Below, piece by piece: positions 20,902 through 32,600 of a stretch of DNA of 64,000 nucleotides. The position numbers were made by a program, and so were the translations under genes. Origin of the DNA: Monosiga brevicollis MX1 (Eukaryota; Opisthokonta; Choanoflagellata; Craspedida; Salpingoecidae); NCBI RefSeq assembly GCF_000002865.3, contig NW_001865066.1, forward strand, positions 404,143-468,142, given 5' to 3'. Positions within the stretch are counted from its first letter, which is position 1; each line of letters begins with the position of its first letter. The notes beneath the pieces are model-generated. The model saw only the letters and a program-made list of their open reading frames with translations, was not told the origin of the DNA and searched no databases.

Positions 20902-23900
20902 CTACTGCGGGGCACATTCAGCCGGGTGCTCATCACGGTCAATGTCTGAGCGCACCTCGGCCTGACGACTCTTGCGAGCCAATTGAGAACCGGCTGCCAC
21001 TGGGTCGCGAGGGGCCACGACCTCATCGCCCGTTGTCACTTGTTCGCCAGACGGCAATTGGAAGCGCACTTGTTGGGTATCCTCTTTGCCAGAGGCCTGG
21101 CGAATCATCTCCGCCTTTTGCTTGCTACGACCAAACAAATCCTTGGACGGTGTGTTCTGAATTCGCTCCGATAGGGGTCGTTTCGCTGCGGGGCGACTAG
21201 GGGAAGACGTGGCGCTCGAGCTCAAAGCGGCACCACGCTTACCACTGCCGCTGCCGCTGGGCTCCAAGGACGGGGCCGCATTGGTGGGTGTGGCCGCTGC
21301 TTCTGGCGCCACGTTCTCCAGGGTGGTCTCGCCGACATCGGGCTCGAGAGCAGACATGGCACGGACCACGCGTGCTCCGACACCGGCAGTGCCACTGCCC
21401 GCATCGCTGGCCGCTGAGCGTACTGCTCGGGCCCGGGCAACCAGTGACGCGTTAGGGTCGACGAGGGAAACCTCATGATCAGGACCACCCACGGCGGTTG
21501 TTGACCCCGCTTGGCTTGCGTCGCTGGAAGTAGGCTCAACAACTCGCAGCTTATCCACCAAGGAGCGAAGGCGGTGATTCTCCTCGCGCACATCCAGAAG
21601 CGCTGCCTTGAGTGTATTCTCTGTCGAGTCAATGCCACTCAAACAAGCACGCGCTTGCGTCAATTCCTCTTGGAGAGCCTCAATCTCTTGCGTAGCTGCC
21701 AACCCGCGCGTTTCCAGCTGAGCAACGCGCTCGCGATACTGTGTCGTTTGCCTTGTGAGAGCGTCGAGCTCACCCTGACGGGCACGGGCTGCGGCGGCAG
21801 CCACGTCCTCTCGCTCCTCCTGCAAGCGCGAGATTTGCGCGCGCAAGTCGTCCATCTCGGCATCACGTGCACCTTCTCGCTCCAAGCCCTCACGCAGCGC
21901 CTGCAGTTCACCTGTGCGAGCCTCCAGTTCCTCAGTGAGGGAAGCGATGCGCATTTCAAGGTAGTTGTCACCGGCCACGATGGTTTGGTGGAGCCGATCA
22001 TGCTTGCTCTTCATCTTTGTCAACCTAAGCTCCACGCGCTGCAACTCGGCCCGGGTGTCCAAGCTCTTCTGCTGCACAGCCACAAGTTTTTCTTCCGCCT
22101 CCGCCAACTGGGCCTTGAGATTTTCCGTCTCCGCAACCGCCTCGTCACGGGCTCGCTGGGCGTGCTCCAGTTGAAGGGTCAGGGTCGTCACCTCTTCATT
22201 GGCCGTGTTGGTTGAGTCAATAGCGGCAATCTGCGCTTCTAACTCTGTGCAGTGCAGGCGTAGGCCCTCGACAGTGTCTTGCAGCTCCTCCACCTGCTCC
22301 TGATGCTCACGCACTTGGGTGGCGTGCTCAGCCTCCAAACTTGCTTGGGCAGAGTCAGCAGCAGCCAAGGCCTGCTCAACCTCGCTCAGCTTGCTTTGTG
22401 TTGTGGCCAGCTTTTGCAAGGCTTCCTCCAGTTCGGTTCGTGATGTCGCAGCATCGCGTTCTGCCGTTTGCAGCTCAGCCAGCTTCTCGTGCAAGCTGGC
22501 AACTTCAGCACGAGCCAGATCTGCCTGCTCGCGTTGCACGCTCAGTTCGTGCTCGGCCGCGGCACGGGCTTGCTCGGCCTCCTCTAAACTTGCAGAAACA
22601 CCGGCTGTCTCATGCTTGTGCGACTGCTCTGCCTGACTCAGTTCGTCGCGAGTCTTGGCCAGCTCGGTGCACACGGTTTCCTTTTCTTGTTGCGTCTGCG
22701 CGAGCTGTGCGTGCAACTCGCTGGCACGCGCCTCGGCCTCATCACGCTGCGCAGCACTGGCCGCCAGGTCATTTTCAGCTGAAGCTTGGGCGGCTTGCAG
22801 GGTGGCCAACTGTGCTCGCAGCGCCGCCACCTGCGCTTCATGCTCCGCGGCCAGAGCCTCCTGGTCCGCTGCGGCAGTCAATTGTGCACGAGCCTCTGTA
22901 AGCTCTTGCATCACCGAGTCGTGGGCCTGCTGTGCCGCAGACAATTGTGTGGTCATTTCGGCCACGCGCACGCGCAGGTCATCAAGATCTGTCTGCTTGG
23001 ACTCCACTTCGGCCGACAGACGTGCCGTGACCGAGGCGAGCTCGGCGGTCAAGGATGTGTGCTTGGATTCCAACGCTTGGAATTTGGCAGTCAGATCCTC
23101 ATCGACCACTGGCTCTGCACTCAGGCGGGCTTCTCGTAGGTGCTCCAGTTCTTGACGCATGCTTTCTTCCTTTTGTTCAAACACCACGCACTTGGCTTGG
23201 AACAGGTCACGCTCGTGGCAAAGGGCTTCAAGCTGCTGCTCCATCTCAGTCACGCAGGCTTGGCTGCGCGTTAAGCGGCCGTCAAGCTCGAGGACCCGCT
23301 CGACCTGTTCATCATAACTGTCTTGAGTTACCATATCCTCCAGTTGAGTCTGCAAAGCATCGCGCTCCGACTTCAGTGCAGCCATGGTTGCTTCATCAAC
23401 AGTTGGTTCCGATGCTGGCTCAGATTGCAGGGCTTCCAACTCAGCAGCCATGGCCTCGCGCTGCTGCTGCGCGATGGCAAAAGCTTCTTGAATCTCTGCA
23501 GCTTCTAGCTTGGCTGCCGTAAGCTGTGCCTGCAATCGCTCCGCCATTTCTGACGCTGCAACAAAGTTTGTCTCGAGACTAGTGTGAGCTTCACGCAACT
23601 CTGCCAGGTCGTGAAGCGCCGCTGCCATCTCTGGGGACACGGCGGGCCCATCCTCCTCCATGGGCATTGGGCTCTCGTTGGCTACGGCCGCAGCCTCCAT
23701 GTCAAACGCGCTAACGGCGCCACCCACCATGGGGCTGTCAATGGCGGTCTTGCGTCCCAGACGCTTGCGCTTGACGGCTTTGGATACAGATCGAGAAACA
23801 GACTTGGTAAGCTTGGAGAGCAGGCCCTTACGCGCACGCGCTGCCGTGCTGGGGGCGGTAGGCGGTGTGGCAGCGGTTTGTTGGGGCGAAGCTTGCTCTT

Positions 23901-26900
23901 TTGCGTCGCGAAGCTCAGCCACTTGCTGACGCAACATGGTGCATTCGGCTTGTAAAGCCTCGCGACGCGGCGTCAGCACGTCAGAAGCCTCTGGCTGGGC
24001 GGACTCTTGAGCCATCACGACGGCCAGGCGCGTCTCGGCAACTTCGAGCTGAGCACGAGTCTCAGCCAGCGACTGACGCACAGAGTAATCAAAGGCCGCC
24101 TCGGCAAACGCACAAGCAACCTCGATGGCATCCTCGTCACCGCCGTGCAGTTCCTCGACCGCGTGTGCCAGACCATCACGCTCTGCCTCAAGCTCGGCAA
24201 TGTGCTGCTCGGCGTGCGCAAGCAGGGCCTGCAGGGAGGAAGTGGCTACGTGGGTCGTCTCAGATTGGGTGACATCAACCTGCAAGGCAGCAGTGGACGT
24301 CGTTGACTGAGACTCGAGCATGTGCACTCGCAGCTCCAATTCTTGAGTTGCAAGCACGAGCTCCTCGTTCTGGCTCTCAAGCACTTGAAAATCTTCTAGG
24401 AGGGCCTCGCACCGCGCTTCATTGTCGTCGGCCTCGGCCTGCAACTCCTCCATGCGGCGAGTCGTATGCCAGCTTCCTTCATCGGCTTCCCAGTCGCGAT
24501 CCGCCAGAGTCTTCTTGAGTTCGTTGGCCTTGGCTTGCCACTTTTGACAATCGTGTTCAAATTGATCGCGCGCTTGCTCTGCCAGGACGCGCTCTTGCTG
24601 GACTTGCGCCATTTGTGCGTGCAGCTCAGCCAAGGCAGCATCTTGTGCACCGTTTTCTGCCATCTGCGTCGCAAGTGCAGACATGCTGCTCTCGAGAGTA
24701 TCACGGGCTGCCTGTAGGGCTGCCAGTTGACGCTGCAAGTGCTCCGCATTGGCGGTGGCCGTGGCGCAGGCCTCTTCGGCCGCTGCGCGCGCCTGGTTAG
24801 AGGTAGCCGCCTCCTGCTGAGCCTTTTGCAGCTGACCCTCCAGCTCGAATGCGTGGGCAGCAGTGGCGTTGAGAGCATCCAGTTGATTGGTCAGCTCGGC
24901 CACCTTAGCCTCTGCTTCCGTGGCTGCAGTTGACTGGGCTAGGGTCTCAGCTTGCATGGCTTCAACGCTAGTTTTGATGCCGTTGAGATATGCCAGCAAG
25001 TCGGCCGGGGCACCCAGCCCAAAGGGCTGGAGGGTAGCAAGAAACTCCTCCCGCTCCGCCTCCAGTTCGTCGACGCGCTGTTGCAGCACGCTGGTGGCGG
25101 CGTCTGTCTCTGTCTTGCTCTCCGTAGACTGATCCTCACCACGTGCCTGCTGGAGTTCTTGAGTAGCGGCTTCGAGCTTGCTACGGGTGGTGTTCAACTG
25201 ATGCTCCAGCATATAGGCGTTGTCTTCGGCAGCTTGTTTGGCGTCATTGGCAGCGCCGACCTGCTTTGCCATGTCTTCCAGCTCCTCACGCAGCTGGGCT
25301 TCAGCCTCAGCACGAGCGCTTTCACGAAGTTCTTCCATGGCCTGATTATGAGACGCCTCGCGTGTGGCTTGCTCACCCTGGAGGTTCTTGATGGTGTCCT
25401 CGTGCACTGCAAGTTGGGCACGAAGCTCCTCGATGGTGGATTCCAAGGGCCCAACAGCCGCCCGAACGGCGCCGCTTGGGGAAGCCGGCGGCGTGATGGA
25501 CTGAAAAGCCTCAAGTTCATCCTTGAGCATGTTGTTGAGATCGCGTTGCTCCTGCAGCTGGTGCTGCAGATACTCCTCGCACTGCTTCTTGGCACAAACC
25601 AGCTCCTCGGCATGCTCGGCTGCCGCCTTTAGCTTTTGATGCAGCTCCTCAATCTCACTGGGCGAGGGGCCCACTTCTTGTGCAGGGGCTGCTGCGGCCT
25701 GAGCCATGGCCTGTTCAAGTTGCTCCGTCACACGGTCCTTATCGCGAATGGTACCTTCCAAGAGCTCATTGACTGAATTGAGTGCATCTTCAAGCTCGCG
25801 CACTTGACGCTCGAGCTGGCGGTTCTTGCCTTCGAGCACCTCTTGTCGAGAGAATGTGCCCGAATCCGTAGCAGAGGCGGCGGGGCGAGCCTGGCGACGG
25901 CGGCGGCTTGTGTCCACGGGGCCCTCAACAGCTGTTTCCATGGGTTCAGAGCTGTTGAGCAGAACGTCAGCCGAAGGAAGAATCGAGCGTCGACCACCAA
26001 TGCCCGAGCCGCTGCCGGGCAGAATGGACATGCGCGAGCGCATCATACTGCGACGATGCTTGGGCGCGGCCCATGTTTTGCGACGCTCGTTGCGGCGTGC
26101 GCGGGGGTTTTGTACACGCGGGGAGGGCTGGATGAGTGCGTCCGAGTGGAGAAGCATCGTGCTGAGCTTTGAGATGTTCTCTTTTTGTGCTGCAAGATCG
26201 CGGGCTAGCTGCGCCTTTTCGGCTTCAAGCTGCTGCACGGCAGCACCGCTTTCCAGTTCAAGCTTCTCCTTTTCCAGCTCACGAATTTGCTTGCGAAGCT
26301 TGACAATCTGTGCCTTTTCATCATAGACCTCATTGACCACGGCGTGGTTGCAAATCTTTTTGGCGCGGGTTGCAAACTTGAGGGTAGAGATCGTTTCGTC
26401 CTGGTGGACGGCGGCCGCGGTCACGGTGCAAATGATACCCGTGCGGGCGTTGCCACCGAGCGAGTTTTGAAGAATGCGTGTAAGCTTGGAGTCACGGTAG
26501 GGCACATGGGCAGCGTCAGTAGATCTAAGTGGTACAGCAGAAGGAATGAGAGGGGCAGACTGGCACAAAGCACAACCAGTAGGAAGCTGTTTAAATTCAA
26601 TGAGGCCCTGGTCAAACAACGGAACAGAGGAGGAGGCGGTGGTGGGACATACTCGGTGAGCTTGGAGATGACGTTGCCGAGGCAGTGGAGTGACTTGTTG
26701 ATGGAAGCCCCCTCCTTCAGGCGCATACCCTCAGCACCAGTGTTTGCGATGCGCTCAGAGCCAGCCAGATCGACGAGGTTTAGGTGGGATACGCGGACGG
26801 CACCTTGCAGACTCTCACGTCCGGCGTTCTCCGACGTCTCTGGGACGTATTCGCGGCTTTCAATCACAAAGCGAAAGATTGTGTGCGAGCGGCTGCTGTG

Positions 26901-28131
26901 GTCGTTCATGCGCGTTGCTCCAACCTTGCGGTTGCGAAGACCGCGTTCAAGCAGTGACAACACATCTTCTGGCGTGTACACGACCTCCTCGGTCAGGTCG
27001 CCAATAAAGATGTCACCCTCAACCGTCTCATGGATCTACACCAGATTAGAAGACAGCACAAACGACAATGGAACGGGAGCGCCAGAAGGAAAACCACACA
27101 GATCAGCCAAGTGTGGAGCGACAAAGAGGAGCAAATGCATGGCGTGTTGTGGCCGTGCATTTGGCTCGATGAGGCTTGGAACAAACCTTGAGGTTGGTGT
27201 TGCTGCCGTTGAACAAATCACTAATGTTCTGATGACATTCGCAAAGAGAGGCATTGAAATCGGGTCGTGAGTGGCATTGAAACAAGTCACTTGCTTGGCA
27301 TGTCAATATCGCGAGCGCTTGCAACAACAGCTCGAGGCATATGTCAAGGCCTACCTCGTTGTATATTTCAAGGAAAGAGACACGCAGGAGAAACTCGCGA
27401 TCATTTTGCTAAGAAGACATACCACGGGAGCCGGCACGCAGAAGTGAGTTGGGTCGAGCCAAGCCAAATGCGGCAGGCAGGTTACTTGCAGCTTACCGCC
27501 TCAATGCTCTCAAAAATGTCGTCAATCGCTTGAGGGATGATGCCAGGATGATCGTCCGTGCCCATCATGGTATGTGTCTTACCAGACGAAGTTTGACCGT
27601 AGACAAAGACGGTGCCTGGCATGGTGCGAGGCACGGCATTGACATGAGCAGGAATGCGAGCAGTCATTCTGGAAAGGGGTTATAGCACATTTTGACAGCG
27701 TACCGTTGATGCCTTGCATGGCATCGGCGACGATGGGACGGGAGACGGCATCGTGCACCATGTCCGTGTCGCAATTGGGCTTGAAGACGCGGTCTGTGGG
27801 TTGCACAAATTGGTAGGAGGGGACGAGAGGAGGGGATTTAGCATCGCCGAGGCTTAATCAAGGGCAGGCGGTGACACGGTGGAAGGGAAGCTCTTACCAA
27901 ACACGTATTGATCTTGCCCACGGGTGGACGACTTCATGGTGGTGTCCGTCAGCTCCCATGCTGTGCCCTTGTCGGCCTCGCTATGCGAGCGAGGGCCGCG
28001 TGTATCGTGTGAAGCAACGCCGTGGTTTCCACGGGGCTGAGGTGCGAGCTTTGAGCTGCTGAATGCGAGTGGTCACAGACTTACCGCTCCTTGAGAGGCC
28101 GGACACGGATGGTGACGTGCACCTTGTCCAT
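20902..28131 (-). CDS. CENPE: CENP-E-like kinesin-7 with very long coiled coil and C-terminal CaaX
   Basis: Eight or so exons, about 2,150 residues. Exon 1 (ATG at 28131) is [16 protein letters not shown]. The motor continues with [21 protein letters not shown]-loop [68 protein letters not shown] (a CENP-E-type string), [38 protein letters not shown], and [20 protein letters not shown]. The neck ([19 protein letters not shown]) leads into one exon of about 1,870 codons (20902-26515) that is nearly all Ala/Glu/Gln-rich coiled coil, then a basic, Ser/Pro-rich tail. The last four residues are CAPQ. In animals CENP-E carries chromosomes to the metaphase plate and is farnesylated at a C-terminal CKTQ. 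The gene is divergent from the RasGEF gene. Motor family is certain; strict orthology to CENP-E is likely. Confidence 0.93.
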
Positions 28132-28929
28132 GTTGGCGGTCCTGCAGTGCGGACGCTGGGGAGATCGGGCTCACAGAAAATTGATAGCTTCAGGGCCCAG
28201 GGCAAAAACTTCTTGTTTTTTTTTTCCTTAAAAAAGAATGAATATAGAAAGAAGAGGGGCTGAGCACCTCTCCTAGAAGGGCCAGCAAGCGCTCAGACTA
28301 TTCGCAGACCCGCAATGCACATGAGTGAGCTGAGCGTGGCCAACGGCATCAAGCCGCTTATTCAACTGACGGCAAATGGGTAGCGGGCAGAGTTCCCAGC
28401 TTTTGAATGCCCCAGACACAACAAATTCATCCCAGTTTGCCAAGGACACACACAAGTTGCCAACTTACCAAGGCGCAGCGGTTCTACCAGGCAAGAGAGG
28501 CTGGCCCGGGGGAGCAGCAAGGGAAAAGAATAAAATGAAACCGCCGATCAGCGCTCGTCAGTTCCTTTTTTTTTTTTTTTTTTCGATGTGCTGACAAAGC
28601 GAAGTTTGGGAGCAACAAATTCAAATTTACCCGCATCTATTTCCCAAATATTCTGTTCTGAAAAATACGGGTTTAACAATTGCCTTAAAATCATCTGACA
28701 TAAATGTCAGGTTCGCTCGCGCGACACCCCGACAGCTTTATGAGGTATATGGGCCACAAACTCTCACAGCTGGTAGCGAGACCTGTGATGTTCATGTTAT
28801 TGACGTTGTTATTGCTGCGATTTCTTCAGTTATTGCATTTAAGTGCTTTCATATCGCTTCTTCCGAAATCATTCCACTTGCCACTTATCAACGTATAATA
28901 TCCAGTTGTTGCAGTTTCTTCAGCTTTAG

Positions 28930-28930
<1 letters not shown>

Positions 28931-28991
<61 letters not shown>
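28931..28991. repeat. (CT)n microsatellite
   Basis: About 30 uninterrupted CT units. Confidence 0.96.
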
Positions 28992-28994
<3 letters not shown>

Positions 28995-29263
28995 CTCTCT
29001 GCCACTGCTGCCTGCTGCCTACCTTTCTGCTGGTGCTGGTGCTGGTGGTGCCTGGTGCTGCTTCTTCGCTGTTGATCAAGATTGCTGGTTGTTCTTCCCT
29101 GCTACCTTGATGAGAGGGGGAAGGGTCGGGGTCGAACGAGGAGGGGGGTTCATTGGTTTGACTGGAGGTGGCGGAGCGACGCTTTGACAGTCTGATTGTG
29201 GCTTTTCGGGTTTTGGATCGATTGAGGTACGATGACCCCTGGCTTCTCTAATGGCCACTCCAG

Positions 29264-29409
29264 GCACACACACACACACACACACACGCACGTACGCACA
29301 CACACGCACGCACGCACGCACGCAAGCGCACTGCATCTCCTTCCCTCTTTCTCTCTATCGCGCGCGCGCGCGCACACACACAGAGACACACACACACACA
29401 GACACACAT
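29264..29409. repeat. compound AC / CG / AC low-complexity tract
   Basis: AC run, CGCA units, a CTCT stretch, a (CG)n core at 29358-29372 and another AC run. The alternating purine-pyrimidine core could adopt Z-DNA. Confidence 0.85.
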
Positions 29410-29685
29410 TTTTTATTTTAGTTGTGCCTTTGCCTCTCAGATCAGCCCGCACAGCTCAAGAACCTTGATGCTGCTGCGGTCTGTGATGGCGCGAGACCAT
29501 GACTTGGGATCACATATTCGCCTCCTACCAGCACCCCCTTCTCTCTTTGACTAAACACAGTTTCACCTTTCGAGCTGTTGGTATCCATCTTTGACATTGC
29601 TGCTTTGCCATCGTCGCAGACTCTGCCATCTCGGACGCGACGCCGCAGGCCGCGACTGGCTATGCAGTGAGAACGCACCGTCGAC

Positions 29686-32600
29686 ATGCTAAACCGCTTT
29701 CGGTCCGATAAACGGCTTCAGCATCCCCAGAGCTCGGCCTCCTCCGTGGCCAGCAGTACTGGCTCGCTGGGCCCTGACGCGAGCTCCTCGCCCTACGAGC
29801 AACGCGAATTCATCCCAGACAAAGCCGCCTTCGAGCATCAGGTCTTGTTTTCGCTCTCATGCCTTTATCAGCCTGCACGCACGCGCGCGTGCACTTGCTT
29901 GCACGGCCCAGTGCGATGCCTGACTCTCAATTTATCTTGTCATGATAGGGTTTGCTCTATAAGAAGGTGTTGAAAAAGGCCTGGAAAGAGCGTTACGTCG
30001 TACTGCAGGTCTGGCCCTTTGTTATCCCCACTCCATGCCGTCCCGACCCCGGCTCTCGCTTTTGTCCGGCGCGTCTATCAACTTACGTGTAATCGCTTGT
30101 GCCAGGCGGGTGTGCTTTACGAGTTTGAGGTGGATGAAGATAGCCAACCATTGTTTGATGCAGTCGTCAATCAGACCCCCATCAAGGGCAATGAACTGCT
30201 GGTCCGTGCCGTGTCGGTTTACAGAGTACACCCCAGTGGCGGCATGGCTCGCGCACGCTTGGTCTAACCTCGTCCTTGGCCCTTGTCGGGGAACGCCCCA
30301 TCCTATTCACTGTAGTGTAACGAGTCGAAGAACAAGTTTGTTCTCGAACATCACGCCGGCGGTCGCAAGGTCGGTTCCACCACGCCGCGCTATTCTCGCA
30401 CAGCGTAGCGGGATATGTGACCTTTTTGGCCCACCTATCTTGGTTGGGCTTACCGTTGTATTCGTATTATCTTATTATTCTAGTATACGGCGGCATTCCG
30501 TGCCAAGTCTGAGCACGCTCTCAATGAGTGGCTGCGCCTCCTGAAAGATCAGACCTCCGACGAAACGTACGTCCAACCTTGTGCGAGCTTGCTCGAGGTC
30601 TCCACTGAATTTGCCCTCATGTTCACCTTCTACTCGTCTAGGCACGGCCACGTGCACTATTACAAGCCCAGTACCCGCAAAAAGGTGTGGGCCCCTTGAC
30701 TCGTCTCCCGTCTCTCGTTGTCTGTTTGATTGGCTTTCTTCTTTTGAATTTTTTCTTCTTAAGGAAGCCATTCCTCCGCTCGCCGCTTGCGGCCATTACT
30801 CAGTTCAAACTCTTGTTGTTTGTCATTGCTGCTGTAATTCTTGGCAGCTTCAATCACTCATCAAGCGCACGCGCGACTCGAGCGCCACCCCTCGCGAGGT
30901 GTGTCACGCCTCCACGCTGCGCATCACCTTTCTGCCTTCCTCACCGCCTGGCCCAATACCCAAATCACAGAGCATACCAGAAACTATCGAGGAGCACTTG
31001 GGCCAACTCTATCAGCATGACTTTCAGGATACTTTTGCCCTGCTCATCGCGGCCCTCAGCGATCTCTGCAGGCGACTTGAGGTCAAGGAGCGAGCCTTGC
31101 CGGCAGTGACGCGCGTGCTCGGCACGTTGCAAGGGCTCTTGCAGCTAATTGGATACACGGTGGATGAACACCACGACGCAGATCGACAGTCGCTGATTGA
31201 CGAGCTACGGCCACCCCAACAATCGCTTTGTGGAATAGTGGCTGACATTGCAGACCTCGTTTGCCGCTTGCAGCCGCTGGCGCAGCGTGAGCCCATGTAC
31301 TTTACGGCCCCTACCCCGGATTTGATTGCTGACCTCACGAGCAAAACCAACAAGGTGCTGCTTTGTCTTGAATCCATCAGCGCCCTGCTTTTCGATCAAG
31401 ACACCCATACACCCCTTCGGTTGCCCACTCAAACCAGTGCCTCAGACACTGGCGTCAACGCCCGGGGACTTCTTCGAAAAGGTTTGGCAGCCTTGCCGAC
31501 ACGGGCAGGATCGGCCATGGAACTTGTCGTGCGCTCGCGTTCGTCATCTCCTCGTACCACACAGCCAGAGCTGGGGTCAATCCCCTCCACCCCTCCGATT
31601 CAGCCCGTGCCCATGACTGGGGACGGGGCCGCACCTGGCTCTCCACCGCATCCCAACCCCAATGCCGCCGCATCTCCAGTTTCCTCCATTGGCTCGATGC
31701 CTACGGGCACACCACAGCCGACCACTCCGCGATCAGGACTCACGAGCCGAGCGGCGGTTGTAGCTGACCCCGTCAAGGTGGAGCGCCTTGTACGCTGCTA
31801 CGGCCTCGAGGCAGAGCGCGCGCAAGCCCTACTCTGTGCCAACTGCAACGATCTGCTACAAGCCCTCAACGAGGCACTGGGGTCGCAGCGCACCAACTTG
31901 GAGACTGAAATGCCGCCGCTGCGCCCTTTTGTCGTGCGCTCCAAGTCAGCCTCATTGTTGCACATTGGCAGTGGTCGTGGCAGCGAAGATGGCTTTGGTG
32001 GCTCCACCCGGCGCGCCCGCACACGTCACAGCACACGAAGTCACCATCACCACGCACACGGCAATAAAAACAGCCCGTTTGGGTCGGGGGTGGCATCGCC
32101 GGCTGGGACATCAGTTTCTTCCACGGCCCCCGGCAGTGTCTCTGCTCCCAATGCTAGTGGTCAGATCGAAGATGACCGGCGCACTTCATTTAGTTCGCTG
32201 GATCACTTTATCGCTCAGCGCTCCAGTTTGGGCCAGATCGGCAGCGAGCCACACGCGGCCGCACGCTCTGAACCGAATAGCTTGCGCGCGTCAGCCGGGG
32301 AACTACACGCACTCAACGGCGTTAGCCGTGAAAACGCGAGCATCGAAAGTCACTCTGGTGACCCGTTTAGTGGGCGTCCTTCGCCCATGCCAAGTACGAT
32401 TCCGCCAACGAGCGGAGATCTTGTGTCGGACTCAAACAGAGTGCTGTCACCTAGCATACCCTCGGATGCCTCGGGCTCGGTTCGTCGTCGCAACAGCATC
32501 AAGCGGCCCAACCGCGTGACGGCCGTGATGGAGGTGAACGACGGCGTTACGGCCGTTGATCGATCGCCCGAGCGCATGCATCAGTTCTCCCACGAGGAGA

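Larger units (their letters stand above)
28132..29685. promoter_or_regulatory. divergent 5' region of kinesin-7 and RasGEF genes
   Basis: About 1.55 kb between the start codons. It holds an AT-rich core (28610-28920), the CT array and AC arrays below. No gene seen. Both promoters must lie here. Confidence 0.5.

Noticed and set aside
21511-25632. Several plus-strand open frames of 100-230 codons
   Set aside because: Antisense shadows of the kinesin-7 coiled-coil exon; Leu/Gln/Ala-rich as expected from the complement of Glu/Ala/Gln codons.
30019-30267. 82-codon open frame through the RasGEF PH exon
   Set aside because: Only its middle part (GVLYEFEVDEDSQPLFD) is exon; the ends read into introns.
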